Shown: piece after piece, positions 33,247 to 43,882 of the stretch | Position numbering within the stretch: the first letter of the stretch is position 1 | Layout of the letters: every line of letters begins with the position of its first letter | From: Rhinopithecus roxellana | Lineage: Eukaryota; Chordata; Mammalia; Primates; Cercopithecidae | NCBI RefSeq assembly: GCF_007565055.1 | Contig: NC_044551.1 | Location: 96,936,089 to 97,000,088 of the forward strand | Reading direction: 5' to 3' | DNA length: 64,000 nt | The notes under the pieces: model-generated | Database searches by the model: none | What the model saw: the letters and a program-made list of their open reading frames with translations, nothing else | What the model was told of the DNA's origin: nothing | Made by a program: the position numbers and the translations under genes

Positions 33247-33883
33247 CAGTTGATTCTCATTATTTGCAATAAACTTTCTATAAAGTCACTGTGAACATCA
33301 AATTAGCAAATACTGAAGCATTGCTTCCAGAAGATGTACAGGGTTAGGTGTCTGTGAGCTTCTGGTCACATTTAGTTAACTGATCAATAGATCACAATTG
33401 TTTTATAGATTTCTGTTGAAAGACAGTTTATGTAGTATGCAGTTATTAATTCATTAACATTGGCCTCACGGCCAACTGCTCTACAATTCACGTCCGAACA
33501 AAGCTCATCTAACACATGCATTTTCTCTGCAAGGCACATTGCAGACTTTTTGTGCTTAGGAACACTAGACAGCACATGAACACTGTGCTTGGGTGGCATT
33601 TCAGACAACAAAATACCCAGAACTATGAAAAATGTGACACTAAATAGACCATGAAAAGGAGACTTGTGTACAGTATGAGAGCTGAAACCAGAAGGCACAG
33701 TGGCACCTGGTTAGGCCTTAGCTGGATGTGTGCATTGTGCCGCTCAAATATTTTACTGGTCTGTACATGTCTGCAAATGACCACGAAGGTGCCTCAAGGA
33801 CTGGTTTTGGAGTTGCAAACACATTTTAGAGAGACAGTCCCTAATTAGAAAATATGAAATCTGTGAATAATGAGGCTCAACTG
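33247..33883 (-). mobile_element. Tigger2-like DNA transposon, internally deleted
   Basis: Terminal inverted repeats are CAGTTGATTCTCATTATTTGC (from 33247) and, on the other strand from 33883, CAGTTGAGCCTCATTATTCAC. A TA precedes the left end. The minus frame at 33384-33698 includes a start MPPKHSVHVLSSVPKHKK followed by LDELCSDVNCRAVGRE, which is the N-terminal DNA-binding region of a pogo-type transposase. The element is 637 bp, far shorter than a full Tigger (over 2 kb), and has no catalytic domain. Confidence 0.85.
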
Positions 33884-33888
33884 AATTT

Positions 33889-34178
33889 TTTTTTTGGAGA
33901 CAGAGTTTTAGTCTTGTCACCTAGGCTGGAGTACAGTGGCACAATCTCAGCTCACTGCAACCTCCACCTCCCAGGTTCAGCGATTGTCCTGCCGCAGCCT
34001 CTTGAGTAGCTGGAATTACAGGCGTGCACCACCATGCCCTGCTAATTTTTGTATTTTTAGTGGAGACGGGGTTTCGTCATGTTGGCCAGGCTGGTCTCGA
34101 ACTCCTGACCTCAGGTGATCCACCTGCCTTGGCCTCCCAAAGTGCTGGGATTACAGGTGTGAGCCATGGTGTCTGGGC
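33889..34178 (-). mobile_element. Alu at the Tigger edge
   Basis: An antisense Alu beginning immediately after the Tigger terminus. CAACTGAATTT (33878) and CAACTATATTT (34179) appear to be its diverged target-site duplication, so it inserted into the terminus. Confidence 0.9.
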
Positions 34179-34188
34179 AACTATATTT

Positions 34189-34705
34189 CACCTTATGAGA
34201 AATATGGTAAAAGCTACCACAGTGCTAGGTGGAGTTTAGAAAACTCAGGCATGTGAAATATGGCCTTGTGTTTCTATGAGGCTAAAGAGGTGATTAAGGT
34301 AGGCCTGTGCAATCAGTCAGAAGTCTGTCCAAGAGTCATCAGTCCATAAATAGTCATTTAAAACACCTGTAGGTTATGCTACTTAGCAAATAAATCTTTT
34401 GAATCAGAATAATTTGTCTCTGGCAAATTTGGATTTTCTTTATTTACATAGACATGTAGAGGTCAGCAACTGAATTAGATGAATATTCATAGGATTATTG
34501 AACTAAACATATTTTAGTTACTTTTTAAATGTCTTGTACACGGAGAAAGGACATTAAAAATGTGACCTGGTTGGGGGATAAAAAGCTGAAACAAGAGATG
34601 TTAATTTGTATAAGTAAGAGAGAAAATAAGATATATTTCCTGTGTGTCACTATCTTTATATGTAAAAATAAAAATGGTTATAGAAACAGGTATTAGACAT
34701 ATAAA
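34189..34705. other. Unassigned AT-rich sequence
   Basis: No named repeat or gene is apparent. Confidence 0.4.
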
Positions 34706-34716
34706 TTTTAAATGTG

Positions 34717-34975
34717 CAGGTGGAGCACCTGAGGTCAGGAGTTCCAGACAAGTCTGGCCAACATGGGGAAATGCCGACTCAACTAAAAATACAAAAATTA
34801 GCCAGGCGTGGTGGTGGGCGCTTGTAATCCCAGCTATTCAGGAAGCTGAGGCAGGAGAACCACTTGAACCCGGGAGGTGGAAGTTGCAGTGAGCCGAGAT
34901 CATGCCACTGCACTCCAGCCTGGGAGACAAGAGCAAAACTGGGCCTCAAAAAAAAAAAAAAAAATTTTTTTTTTT
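34717..34975 (+). mobile_element. 5'-truncated Alu with target-site duplication
   Basis: It begins at AGGTGGAGCACCTGAGG. TTTTAAATGTG flanks it at 34706-34716 and 34976-34986. A run of A followed by a run of T at the end forms a perfect A/T hairpin at 34949-34979. Confidence 0.92.
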
Positions 34976-35128
34976 TTTTAAATGTGAGCTAAGCCAATTA
35001 AGGCTGAATGCTACATTTGCTGGAAGCAATGGAAAGCTTTGGGTAAAGGGAACTAGCTTTTGTGACTGATCTTGGCCATCTCTAAATGGTAAATGGTCAG
35101 GTAAAGTTGGTTAGAAAGTGAGAGAAAT

Positions 35129-35441
35129 GGGTCAAGTGTGGTGGCTTACGCCTGTAATCCCAGCCCTTTAGGAGGCCAAGGTGGGTGGATCAACTGAGGT
35201 TAGGAGTTTGAGATCAGCCTGGCCAACGTGGTGAAACCCCATCTCTACTAAAAATAGAAAAATTAGCCGGGCATGGTGGCATGTGCCCGTAGTCCCAGCT
35301 ACACAGCAGGCTGAAGCATGAGAATCACTTGAACCTGGGAGGCAGAGGTTGCAGTGAGCTGAGTTCATGCCACTGCACTCAACTGCACTCACTCACTCCA
35401 GCCTGGGTGGTGGAGTGAGACCCCGTCTCAAAAAAAAAAAA
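35129..35441 (+). mobile_element. Alu S-type
   Basis: A full sense Alu. Near the 3' end a small tandem expansion, ACTGCACTCAACTGCACTCACTCACTCC, is present at about 35372-35399. Confidence 0.92.
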
Positions 35442-35694
35442 GGAAATTAGATAAAGCATTAAAAAATTTCCTTGTGAAGGATTTTCGTTGCTTTTGTCTA
35501 ATCTCTTCCTTAGTATAATTTTAGCTGGTACTTGGTTACATATGGGAGAAGTGAAGATTTATTTCTGGATAAATTTTGAGGGTAATATAATAATTATTAT
35601 TTTATGATGATAATACGTGACAATAAACTTCACCCATGAGTTTCTTTTCATAAAATCTCACTAAGAATCTTCCATAGTATTTCAAAATCAATAC
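35442..35694. other. Unassigned sequence
   Basis: AT-rich with no recognised element. Confidence 0.4.
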
Positions 35695-35940
35695 TTGCAT
35701 TCATTTATTCATTTCATCCATCCATCAATCATATACTAAGCACCCACTTTGTGCCAAACAGCTGCTGGGTACTGAGGATACAGAAGTGAACTAAACCTGT
35801 AATAATCCCTGCCCTCATTAAGCTTATGCAGTAGCAGGAAGAGACAGACAATGAACAAATATATATAAAACATGTTATATCAGTTGCTGGTAAAAGCAAT
35901 AGAAAACATAGAGCAGGGAGATGGGACATCTTTTGTGTAT
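35695..35940 (-). mobile_element. L2 LINE 3' end, antisense
   Basis: CATTTATTCATTTCATCC, CACTTTGTGCCAAACAG, GGGTACTGAGGATACAGAAG and CCTGCCCTCATTAAGCTTA are the antisense L2 3' end in order. Confidence 0.8.
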
Positions 35941-36505
35941 CCCTTCAGAAGGCTTCCCCATCCTCTCTTTGACTCAAGCCACTGCTACTGAGACCAGTTC
36001 CTTGCAGACTTTGACCAGCTATCCACAGGGGCAATCTGGACAGTGTCTTGCCCCAGGCCTTGTCCTTCTTGCTTCCTGCCCTGGGACTTATCTGTGCTGA
36101 GTCTGGCACATCCACGGGAACTGGCTTTGTACTCAGATACGCACAACCCCAAAGTGCAGGCAGTCACCTAGGAGCCCCCTTGAACAATGGAGGGCAGGAA
36201 GGGATCAGTGAATGCTTCTTGCTTTCTTCTCCCAGAGGGACAGCTCTGAGATACATTTCATAGGGTCCCTCAGAAGGTGCCTGGAAGGATCGATCATTGC
36301 ATGCAGACAGCCAGCTGGATTGCACATCTGCGATGGCCCTTCCCGCCTTTCCTCTTTCACTGGTCCAGGCCTGCCCCTACTCCCTGCAATCTCCTTTTCA
36401 AATCAATCCCTGCAGAGTCCCTCAGACTCTGCTGTGGTGCACCCTAGACCAAGATGGGGAATGCAGTGGTTGAGATGGTGTTGTACATATAAATATGATG
36501 GATCA
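35941..36505. other. Unassigned sequence between L2-derived blocks
   Basis: Mixed-composition sequence without a named element. Frames of 60-101 codons overlap in several phases and have no domain I recognise. Confidence 0.35.
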
Positions 36506-36831
36506 GGCCAGGCATGATGGCTCATGCCTGTAATCCCAGCACTTTGGGAGGCTGAGGCAAGGTGGTTGGGTCATTTGAGGTCAGGAGTTCGAGACCAGTC
36601 TGGCCAACATGGTGAAATCCCATCTCTACTAAAAAAAAAAAAAAAAAAAATTAGCCAGGCGTGGTGGTGCATGTCTCTAATCTCACCTATTTGGGAGACT
36701 GAGGCAGGAGAATAACTTGATGCTGGGAGGCAGAGGCTGCAACGGGCCGAGATCATGCCACTGCACTCCAGCCTAGGTGACAGTGAGACTCTATCTCAAA
36801 ATAAATAAATAAATAAAATAAATTAAAAAAG
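36506..36831 (+). mobile_element. Alu with target-site duplication
   Basis: A sense Alu whose middle A-linker has grown to about 20 A and whose tail is AAATAAATAAAT. AAATATGATGGATCA (36491-36505) and AAATATGAGGGATCA (36832-36846) flank it. Confidence 0.93.
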
Positions 36832-36846
36832 AAATATGAGGGATCA

Positions 36847-37085
36847 CTGAGAAGGTGCACTTGATCAAAGTTCTGAAAAAAGAAGGTAGTAGTAGTCATG
36901 TAGATAACTGGAGGGAGAGCCTTCTAGGTAGGGGGGAAAATGGCAGAGACAAAGGCCCTTTCATCGGTGTGGCTGGAGTGGAGGGAGAGGAGGAGAAAAA
37001 GGAGATGCAGACAGAGATTTGAGGGAAACCCAGATCTCATCTCATGGGGCCATTGTTAGGACATGGGTTTTGTTCCAAGTGAGAT
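36847..37085 (-). mobile_element. L2 LINE fragment, antisense
   Basis: GAGAGCCTTCTAGGTAGGGG, GCAGAGACAAAGGCCC and GTGTGGCTGGAGTGGAGGGA match antisense L2 phrases. It probably continues the copy at 35695. Confidence 0.6.
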
Positions 37086-37439
37086 AGCCAATTTATTTTC
37101 AGATACTCTGTGTGTTTTGCCTATTTTATATTTATTATTTTATGTTTACATGGTACACTTGGATTTCCATTTTATAGGCAGGTAACTTGAGTCTTTTAAA
37201 AATACTGTTTGCTTGATGGGAGCTATATGTTCTCATTCTCGTTTTGTGTCTTTCTTGGGTTGCTAATGAAGTGCAGTCTTTGGGGACTGTATTACAGATA
37301 TTGATGTACTAAACTGATGGTTGTTGATCCTAGAGTATAATTCTTAACTTCATTTATTTAGCAAGTATTTATTGACTATCACTATGTGCATGGGAAAGTA
37401 ATGGAAATTGAAGGAATGGTGTGGATTAACCTCGATACT
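37086..37439. other. Unassigned sequence with a small L2/MIR-like piece
   Basis: ATTTATTTAGCAAGTATTTATTGACTATC near 37351 resembles an L2 or MIR end. The rest is not recognised. Confidence 0.4.
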
Positions 37440-37637
37440 TTCTTTGAAGTTTTTCTATTGTGATAAAATATACACAAAATTTTCCATTTTGACCATTTTT
37501 AAGGGTATAGTTGAGTGGAATTAAGTACATTCACAATGTTTTAGAGCCATCACTGCTATCTATTTCCAGAACTTTTTCATCATCCCACCTACCAGAAGCT
37601 CTGTACCCATTAAACACTAACTCCCATCTAGCTGCCC

Positions 37638-38092
37638 CTGATAATGACTCTCTCCTTGACTAAACTTTAGTTGGGCTCCTCTAAGCCATCTTCTCAACTA
37701 GGCCTTGACCTTGGCCTCCATCCTTGTCAGGATGGCATCACCCGGTTTTAAAAAGAATCCTGCTAAGTCAGCTTATCAGGAACTCTCAACTCTTGATATG
37801 TGATCCCTCTTAATAGCTGATCAAATTCTTCATCCCCCATTATCCTCCAGATAATATTGGATCAATCTGGCCTGCCTTCAGCAAGAATTCTGTTAGGTCA
37901 GTTTAGCAAGAATCCCTCCCTACTCTTGACTCCTTTTACTAATTTTCTATTAATTTTCTATCCACAGGCCCCTATGTATCCTTGGTGTCATCACAATTGA
38001 GCCCAGTTCTATACTGAGGTTTCCTTTTCCCTCTTACAATAGTTCCTGAATCAAATCCTTTTAAAACTATGGTCAGCCTCTGGTTTTCTGTA
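37638..38092 (+). mobile_element. LTR-like insertion in the L1
   Basis: The 455-bp block interrupts L1 text between CTAGCTGCCCC and CCAGCCTTTGGTAAC. It contains two GAATCCTGCTAAGTCAG-type phrases and shares words with 1-205 and 59745-59925. Exact duplication was not resolved. Confidence 0.65.
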
Positions 38093-38165
38093 ATATCTCC
38101 AGCCTTTGGTAACTTTTCTTCTACCTTCTGTTTCTATGAATTTGCCTATTCTAGGCACCTTATTG

Positions 38166-38512
38166 TCCTAGTCTATGCTGGCTGCTACAACAAAATACCA
38201 TAGACCCGGTAGCTTATAAACAACAGAAATGTAATTCTCACAGTTCTGGAGGCTGGAGTTTCAAAATCAAGATTCAGCGTCTGGCAAGGTCTTGTTTTCT
38301 GGCTCGTAGAGGGCGCCTTCTTGCTGTAACCTCACATGGTGGAAGGGGCACACAAGCGTCCTTGGTCTCTTTGAAGTCCCATTGGAGAGCACTTCACTCT
38401 CAAGACCTAATCACTTTCCAAAGGTCCTGCCTCTTTTGATCATCCCATTGGTGATTAGTTTTCAACATATAAATTTTGGGGAACACAAACATTCAGACCA
38501 TTGCATTCATAT
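38166..38512 (-). mobile_element. MLT1-type LTR in the L1
   Basis: Antisense MLT1: GTCTATGCTGGCTGCTACAA, AGTTCTGGAGGCTGGAG, ACCTCACATGGTGGAAGGGG, CAAGACCTAATCACTTTCC and TTTTGGGGAACACAAACATTC. L1 text resumes at TATATGTGGAATCATATAGT. Confidence 0.88.
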
Positions 38513-39187
38513 ATGTGGAATCATATAGTGTTTGTCCTTTCGTGTCTTTTTCTCTTAGCATGATATCTTTAGGGTTCATCCATGTTGTTGTATGTATCAG
38601 AATCTCATTCTTTTCTAAGGCTGAATAGTAGTTTGTTGTATGTATACAACACATTTTGTGTATCCATTCATCTGTTGATGGACACAGATGGGGCTGTTTC
38701 TACCTTTCAGCTATTGTGAATAATGCTGCTATGAACAATGGTGTATAAGAATCTGTTCAAGTCAATGCTTTCAATTCTTTTGGGTGTATACCTACAAGTA
38801 GAATTGCTGGATCATATGTGATTCTATGTTTAATTTTTTGAGGAACTGACATATCTTTTTCCACAGTGGCTGTATAATTTTACTTTCCCACCAAAAATGC
38901 CTGAGGGTTCCAATGTTTTCATACCTTTGCCATTCTTATTTTCCATTTTTTGATAATAGTCGTTCTAATGCGTGTGAAGATATCTTCTTGTGGTTTTGAT
39001 TTGCATTTCCCTGTGACTGATGACAGTGAAAATTGTTGCATGTGCCTATTGACTATTTGTGTATCTTGTTTGGATAAATTTCTATTAAATTCCTTTGCTC
39101 ATTTAAAATTTTTATTGTTGTTATTCAGTTGTACTAAAATTTTTTTTTTAATGAGAAATACCAGTACTTCATAGACAGTAAATTTGA

Positions 39188-39690
39188 AAGGGACTATGAT
39201 GGTGAATTTTATGTGTCAACTTGCTTGGCTCATGGGCTGCCCAGATATTTGGTTAAGTATTATTCTGAATGTTTTTAGAAGAGATTGACCTTTAAATTGG
39301 CAGACTTAGTAAAGCAGGTTGCCCTCCCTAATGAGGGGGAGCCTCATCCAAACAGTAGAAGGCCTGAATAAAACAAAAAGACCAACTCTCCCCTGAGGAA
39401 GAGAAAATTCCTCCTACCTGACTGCCTCTGAACTAGGACGCTGGTTTTTTCCTGCCTTTGGACTTGAATGGAAGCATTGGCTATTCCTGGGTCTTGAGCT
39501 TGCTGGCTCTTAAAATCGAACTAACTACCCCATGGGTCCTCCTGGGAATCCAGCTTTCAGACTGTGGGTCTTCAGACTTGTTTGCCTCTATAATTGTGAG
39601 AGCCAAGTCCTTTTGGTAAATCTTTCTATGTAGACAGAATCATCTATTTTATTCGTTCTATTTTTCTGGAGAAGCCTAAGAGACTCATTT
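39188..39690 (+). mobile_element. ERVL/MLT2-like LTR
   Basis: TGATGGTGAATTTTATGTGT, CAACTTGCTTGGCTCATGGG, CCAGATATTTGGTTAAG, GGGAGCCTCATCCAAACAG and ATTGTGAGAGCCAAGTCC give a near-complete sense copy. The opposite-strand relative is at 3360-3722. Confidence 0.75.
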
Positions 39691-39835
39691 ATTGAGAATC
39701 AATTATAGTTTCTGTTCAAATCCATTTTGTTATAGAAATAATTTGATACTCATAGTGAGTATAAAATACAATCTGTACAGTTATTATGAATTAAAGTTGA
39801 GTAAATATTTTGATTTGTCTATTTTTCCACTGGTA
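39691..39835. other. AT-rich sequence before an AluYR
   Basis: Nothing recognised. Confidence 0.4.
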
Positions 39836-39839
39836 TATT

Positions 39840-39848
<9 letters not shown>

Positions 39849-39879
<31 letters not shown>

Positions 39880-40160
39880 AGGCGGAGTCTTGCTCTGTCG
39901 CCCAGGCTGGAGTGCAGTGGCCGGATCTCAGCTCACTGCAAGCTCCGCCTCCCGGGTTCCCGCCATTCTCCTGCCTCAGCCTCCCAAGTAGCTGGGACTA
40001 CAGGCGCCCGCCTCGTCACCCGGCTAGTTTTTTGTATTTTTTTAGTAGAGACGGGGTTTCACTGTGTTCGCCAGGATGGTCTCGATCTCCTGACCTTGTG
40101 ATCCGCCCGTCTCGGCCTCCCAAAGTGCTGGGATTACAGGCTTGAGCCACCGCGCCCGGC
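39849..40160 (-). mobile_element. AluYR-type Alu with a long T tail
   Basis: A nearly pristine antisense copy with about 33 T, GCCGGATCTCAGC, CGGCTAGTTTTTTG and ACAGGCTTGAGCCACCGCGCC. TATTTTTACTTTT flanks it at 39836-39848 and 40161-40173. The long tail suggests a young insertion. Confidence 0.95.
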
Positions 40161-40173
40161 TATTTTTACTTTT

Positions 40174-40423
40174 TAGGTGACATTCTGACTTTTGTCTCAG
40201 GTTCAGACCTCTATCTAAGGGATTTGGGGCAGCTGTTGAGTGATGTGTATAGAGGCAGGCCAGTCCTTTTTGGGGCCTAAATGTCCTAAATGTCAGGATG
40301 TGTTCAGTATTATCATTTGAATGAGGACCATGCTAACTATAGGGAGTGTCATATTCCTCAGTGGAGTGCCAACACAGATGAAAGTACTGATCTCCTTCAC
40401 CATGATCTTTTCCTAAAACCAGA
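40174..40423. other. Unassigned sequence
   Basis: Nothing recognised. An open frame crosses it into the next Alu. Confidence 0.4.
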
Positions 40424-40437
40424 AGCAACTGTTTTAT

Positions 40438-40736
40438 TTTGTTTTATTTTTTGGAGGCGGAGTCTTGCCCCATTGCCCTGGCTGGAGTGCAGTGGCATGA
40501 GCTTGGCTCACTGCAACCTTCGCCTCCCGGGTTCAAGTGATTCTCCTGCCTCAGCCTCCAGAGTAGGTGGGATTACAGGCACCCACCATCGTGGCCAGCT
40601 AATTTTTGTATTTTTAGTAGAGATGGAGTTTTACCATGTTGGTCAGACTGGTCTTGAACTCCTGGCCTCAAGTTATCTGCCTGCCTTGGCCTTCCAAAGT
40701 GCTGGGATGACAGGTGTAAGTCATCATGCCCAGCTG
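40438..40736 (-). mobile_element. Alu S-type with target-site duplication
   Basis: An antisense Alu. AGCAACTGTTTTAT (40424-40437) and AGCAACTATTTTAT (40737-40750) flank it. Confidence 0.93.
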
Positions 40737-40939
40737 AGCAACTATTTTATAAGTTATTATAGGTTAATTGCTTTTTGAGAAATTAGAAATTAAACATTTA
40801 AGTTTTAAGCTCCTCATAAAGGCCATTTTCATCTTATTTGTTCTGCAGGATTGCTTTAAAATTTAGCAACATCATCTCACTGGCAATACATGAATTGCAT
40901 TTCTTGAATACAGGAGGCTACATTCACTTCAGTGAAGGC

Positions 40940-41072
40940 TTGACATTGTCCAGCAGCATTAACATCACCTGGGACTTTCCGAGCCTCACCTCAGACCTAC
41001 TAAATCTGCGTCTGCATTTTAGGAAGCTCCCCAGGTGATTAATCCCCACATTAAAGTTTCAGAAGCATTGAT
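40940..41072 (+). mobile_element. MER5/MER58-like hAT fragment
   Basis: CAGCATTAACATCACCTGGG, GACCTACTAAATCTGCGTCT and AGGAAGCTCCCCAGGTGATT are typical of these short Charlie elements. Confidence 0.7.
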
Positions 41073-41139
41073 TTAAAGTATCCATGTGTCCTGTGTTTGT
41101 TTCACTTGAAGTCTTTTAATAAAATAAAATAATTTTACA

Positions 41140-41255
41140 GCTTGGAGGAAGCTTAGAAGTTATCTGGTTTGATTTTCTCATTTCATAGAGGAAACATAAC
41201 TGGAATTCAAGGAGATTAAATGACGTCCCCATTGTCATGCTGGGCTTACATATGG
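41140..41255 (+). mobile_element. MIR-like fragment
   Basis: TCATTTCATAGAGGAAACAT, CAAGGAGATTAAATGACGTC and a CATTGTCATGC tract resemble the MIR/CR1 core. Moderately diverged. Confidence 0.45.
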
Positions 41256-41454
41256 GGGCTTATTACTGCTATGGATATTTTTTTCCTGTTAGAATTGTCT
41301 CTCCATATTCCCAGTGTTAATTCAAATAAAGTTTTCATAGACTTAGAATTGGCAGGGTATTAGCACTCAGCAATGCTATTTTGCAGATGAGAAAAATGAG
41401 ATCTGGAAAGGTGAAGCAAAACGTATTTAAGACAACAGAGTAAATACAATTAGT

Positions 41455-42105
41455 AAGGACAGGCTAAATGATGCTATGTAACAAACAACACCAAAACCTC
41501 ATGGTATTTTATTTATTTTATTTTACTTTATTTTCTGAGGCAGAGTCTTGCTCTGTTGCCCATGCTGGAGTACAGTGGCATGATCTCAGCTCCCTGCAAC
41601 CTCTACCTCCCAGGTTCAAGCGTTTTTCTTGCCTCAGCCTCCCAAATAGCTGGGATTACAGGCACGTGCCACCACGCCCGGCAAATTTTTTTGTATTTTT
41701 AGTAGAGGTGAGGTTTCACCATGTTGGCCAGGCTGGTCTTGAATTCCTGGCCTCAGGGGATCCGCCCGCCTTGGCCTCCCAAAGTGCTGAGATTACAGGC
41801 ATGAGCCACCGCACCTGACCATCTCAGTGGTTTTAAACAACAAAACTACTCATGCTTCCACTCATGTTATATGTTTACACGGATTGACCTAGGGTCTCAA
41901 GCTCTAGCACCATCCTGTTATCACTTTAGGACCCATCATGATGGGACAGGTACTAACTGGAGGATTGCCAATAGCAATGGCAGGAGGAATACCACGGTGA
42001 AACACACAGTGGCTTTTAAAACTAAGCAGAAATGACATATGCCACTTGTTCTCATATCGTTGACCCAAACTAGTCATGTGACCATGCCTGAGACCACTAG
42101 GACAG
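41455..42105 (-). mobile_element. Old MLT1-like repeat interrupted by an Alu
   Basis: ATGCTATGTAACAAACAACACC on the left and TTAAACAACAAAACTACTCA, AAGCAGAAATGACATATGCC and ACTAGTCATGTGACCATGCC on the right look like one old element. Confidence 0.4.
41505..41820 (-). mobile_element. Alu S-type
   Basis: An antisense Alu with a TTTTATTTA-rich tail. CTCATGGTATTTTA (about 41489) and CTCAGTGGTTTTA (about 41823) look like a decayed target-site duplication. Confidence 0.92.
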
Positions 42106-42364
42106 GACATAAAACCAGTGGTGTGCTTGTAAATATTTAACCACTGATTTGTAGGCTTTGCTGATTTCTTGTTATAAGCACTCCCTTTATGGCTGTCATC
42201 AAGCTATCAACATGATGTCAGTAAATGTATTGGTGCCAGAGATGAACCCTCTTGCCCTTCCTTAGCTGATGCAAGCCAGTGAGAGTCAACTCCATAGCAC
42301 CACTGACTAATCCTCTTATGCGAATGATATTGATGAAGAATAATACATCTATCAAACAAAAATT
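42106..42364. other. Unassigned sequence
   Basis: Nothing recognised. Confidence 0.4.
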
Positions 42365-42673
42365 GGGTCTGGATGTGGTGGCTCATGCCTGTAATCCCAG
42401 CACTTTGGGAGGCCGAGGCGGGCAGATCAGCTAAGGTCATGAGTTCAAGACCAGCCTGGCCAACATGGTGAAATGCTGTCTCTACTAAAAATAAAAAATT
42501 AGCCAGGCATGGTGGCACATGCCTGTAATCCAGCTACTTAGGAGGCTGAGGCAGGAGAATCGCCTGAACCTGGGAGGTGGAAGTTGCAGTGAGCCGAGAT
42601 TGTGCCACTGCACTCCAGCCTGGGCAACAGAGCGAGACTCTGTCTCGAAAAAAGAAAAAAGAAAGAAAAAGAA
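42365..42673 (+). mobile_element. Alu S-type
   Basis: A full sense Alu with a GAAAAAAGAAAAAAGAAAG-like tail. Confidence 0.93.
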
Positions 42674-43257
42674 ATATTGTATATGAAAATAGCAGCAGGA
42701 GATATGGAGATAAACACAAATATCAAATCCAGCATGGCAGTTAAATCAGAAGAGAGTCAATGACCCACAGAATGATGAAGTTATGACAGGTCAAACAGCT
42801 TTACAACACATTTCAGATATTTTTGCTGCATGAATATTTGCACTCTTAGTTATTGTTGCATTAGTAAACAATACCTGGAATTTAAATCTCTTTACCCCAG
42901 GTCTTTCTGTTTATACTTGAGATGGGACTAAACTTGTGTGGCCTCCATTATGGATGCATCTCCCTTCAGGACTCCTCTTTCTTTGAACTATTCTCATTTT
43001 ATCTAAAATCAGGCACCGTAGTAGACCATCTGATAGGAACATCACATTCCCTTTTGTCCCCCTGTAGATAATAAGATGTGCTAAGATAAGCTTTGAACAA
43101 CCACCGCAAAGCCGGATATATATGCATGCGGAAAGTTCTGGGAATCCTCCACATAAACATCTTAATAAGGAGACATCATTTCTCAATTTGATACCCTTAA
43201 AATGGCTTTTAAGGTTATCTTTCATTTTCCTTACCATATAGCATTATGTAATTCTTT
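42674..43257. other. Unassigned sequence
   Basis: A minus frame of 108 codons at 42911-43237 lacks any domain or motif I recognise. There is no named repeat. Confidence 0.4.
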
Positions 43258-43882
43258 ATTTTTTAAATTTTTTTCTTTTTTTTAGAGACAGGGTCTCTGT
43301 CGCCCAGGCTGGAGTGCAGTGGTGTGATCATGGCTCACTGCAGTCTTAAACTCCTGGGCTCAAGTCATCCTCCAGCTTCAGTCTTCCAAGTAGCTGAGGC
43401 TACAGGTGCATGCCACCACATCCAGCTAATTATTTCCTTTTTTTTTTTTTTTTTTTTTTTTGTTTTTTGAGATGGAGTCTCACTCTGTCACCCAGGCTGG
43501 AGTGCAGTGGTGCGATCTCGGCTCACTGCAAGCTCTGCCTCCTGGGTTCACGCCATTCTCCTACCTCAGCCTCCCGAGTAGCTGGGACTACAGGCGCCCG
43601 CCACCACGCCCAGCTAATTTTTTGTATTTTTAGTAGAGACGGGGTTTCACCATATTAGCCAGGATGGTCTTGATCTGACCTCATGATCCGCCCTCCTTGG
43701 CCTCCCAAAGAGCTGGGATTACAGGCGTGAGCCACCTTCCTGGCCTAATTATTTCATTTTTAAATAGAGATGGGGTCTCACTATGTTGTCCAGGCTGACC
43801 TCAAACTCCTGGTCTCAAGTAATCCTTCTGCCTCAGACTCCCAAAGTGCTGGGATTACAGGAGTGAGCCACTACACCCAGCC
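43258..43882 (-). mobile_element. Old Alu hosting a younger Alu
   Basis: The outer Alu is in two parts, 43258-43436 and 43746-43882. It has GATCATGGCTCACTGCAGTC, AACTCCTGGGCTCAAG and CTACACCCAGCC, all J-like. The interruption lies in the middle linker. Confidence 0.92.
43437..43745 (-). mobile_element. Younger Alu inside the old one
   Basis: An antisense AluY/S-type with 20 T, CGGCTCACTGCAAGCTC and CACGCCATTCTCC. The 10-bp duplication TAATTATTTC flanks it at 43427-43436 and 43746-43755. Confidence 0.94.

Larger units (their letters stand above)
37440..39150 (-). mobile_element. Old L1 (L1M class), antisense, with two LTR insertions
   Basis: Blocks are 37440-37637 (TTTTTCTATTGTGATAAAAT, AGGGTATAGTTGAGTGGA), 38093-38165 (TTCTGTTTCTATGAATTTGC) and 38513-39150 (TGTGTATCCATTCATCTGTT, TATTGTGAATAATGCTGCTA, GTGTATACCTACAAGTAGAA, CACAGTGGCTGTATAATTTT). 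They follow each other as one antisense L1. Confidence 0.85.
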
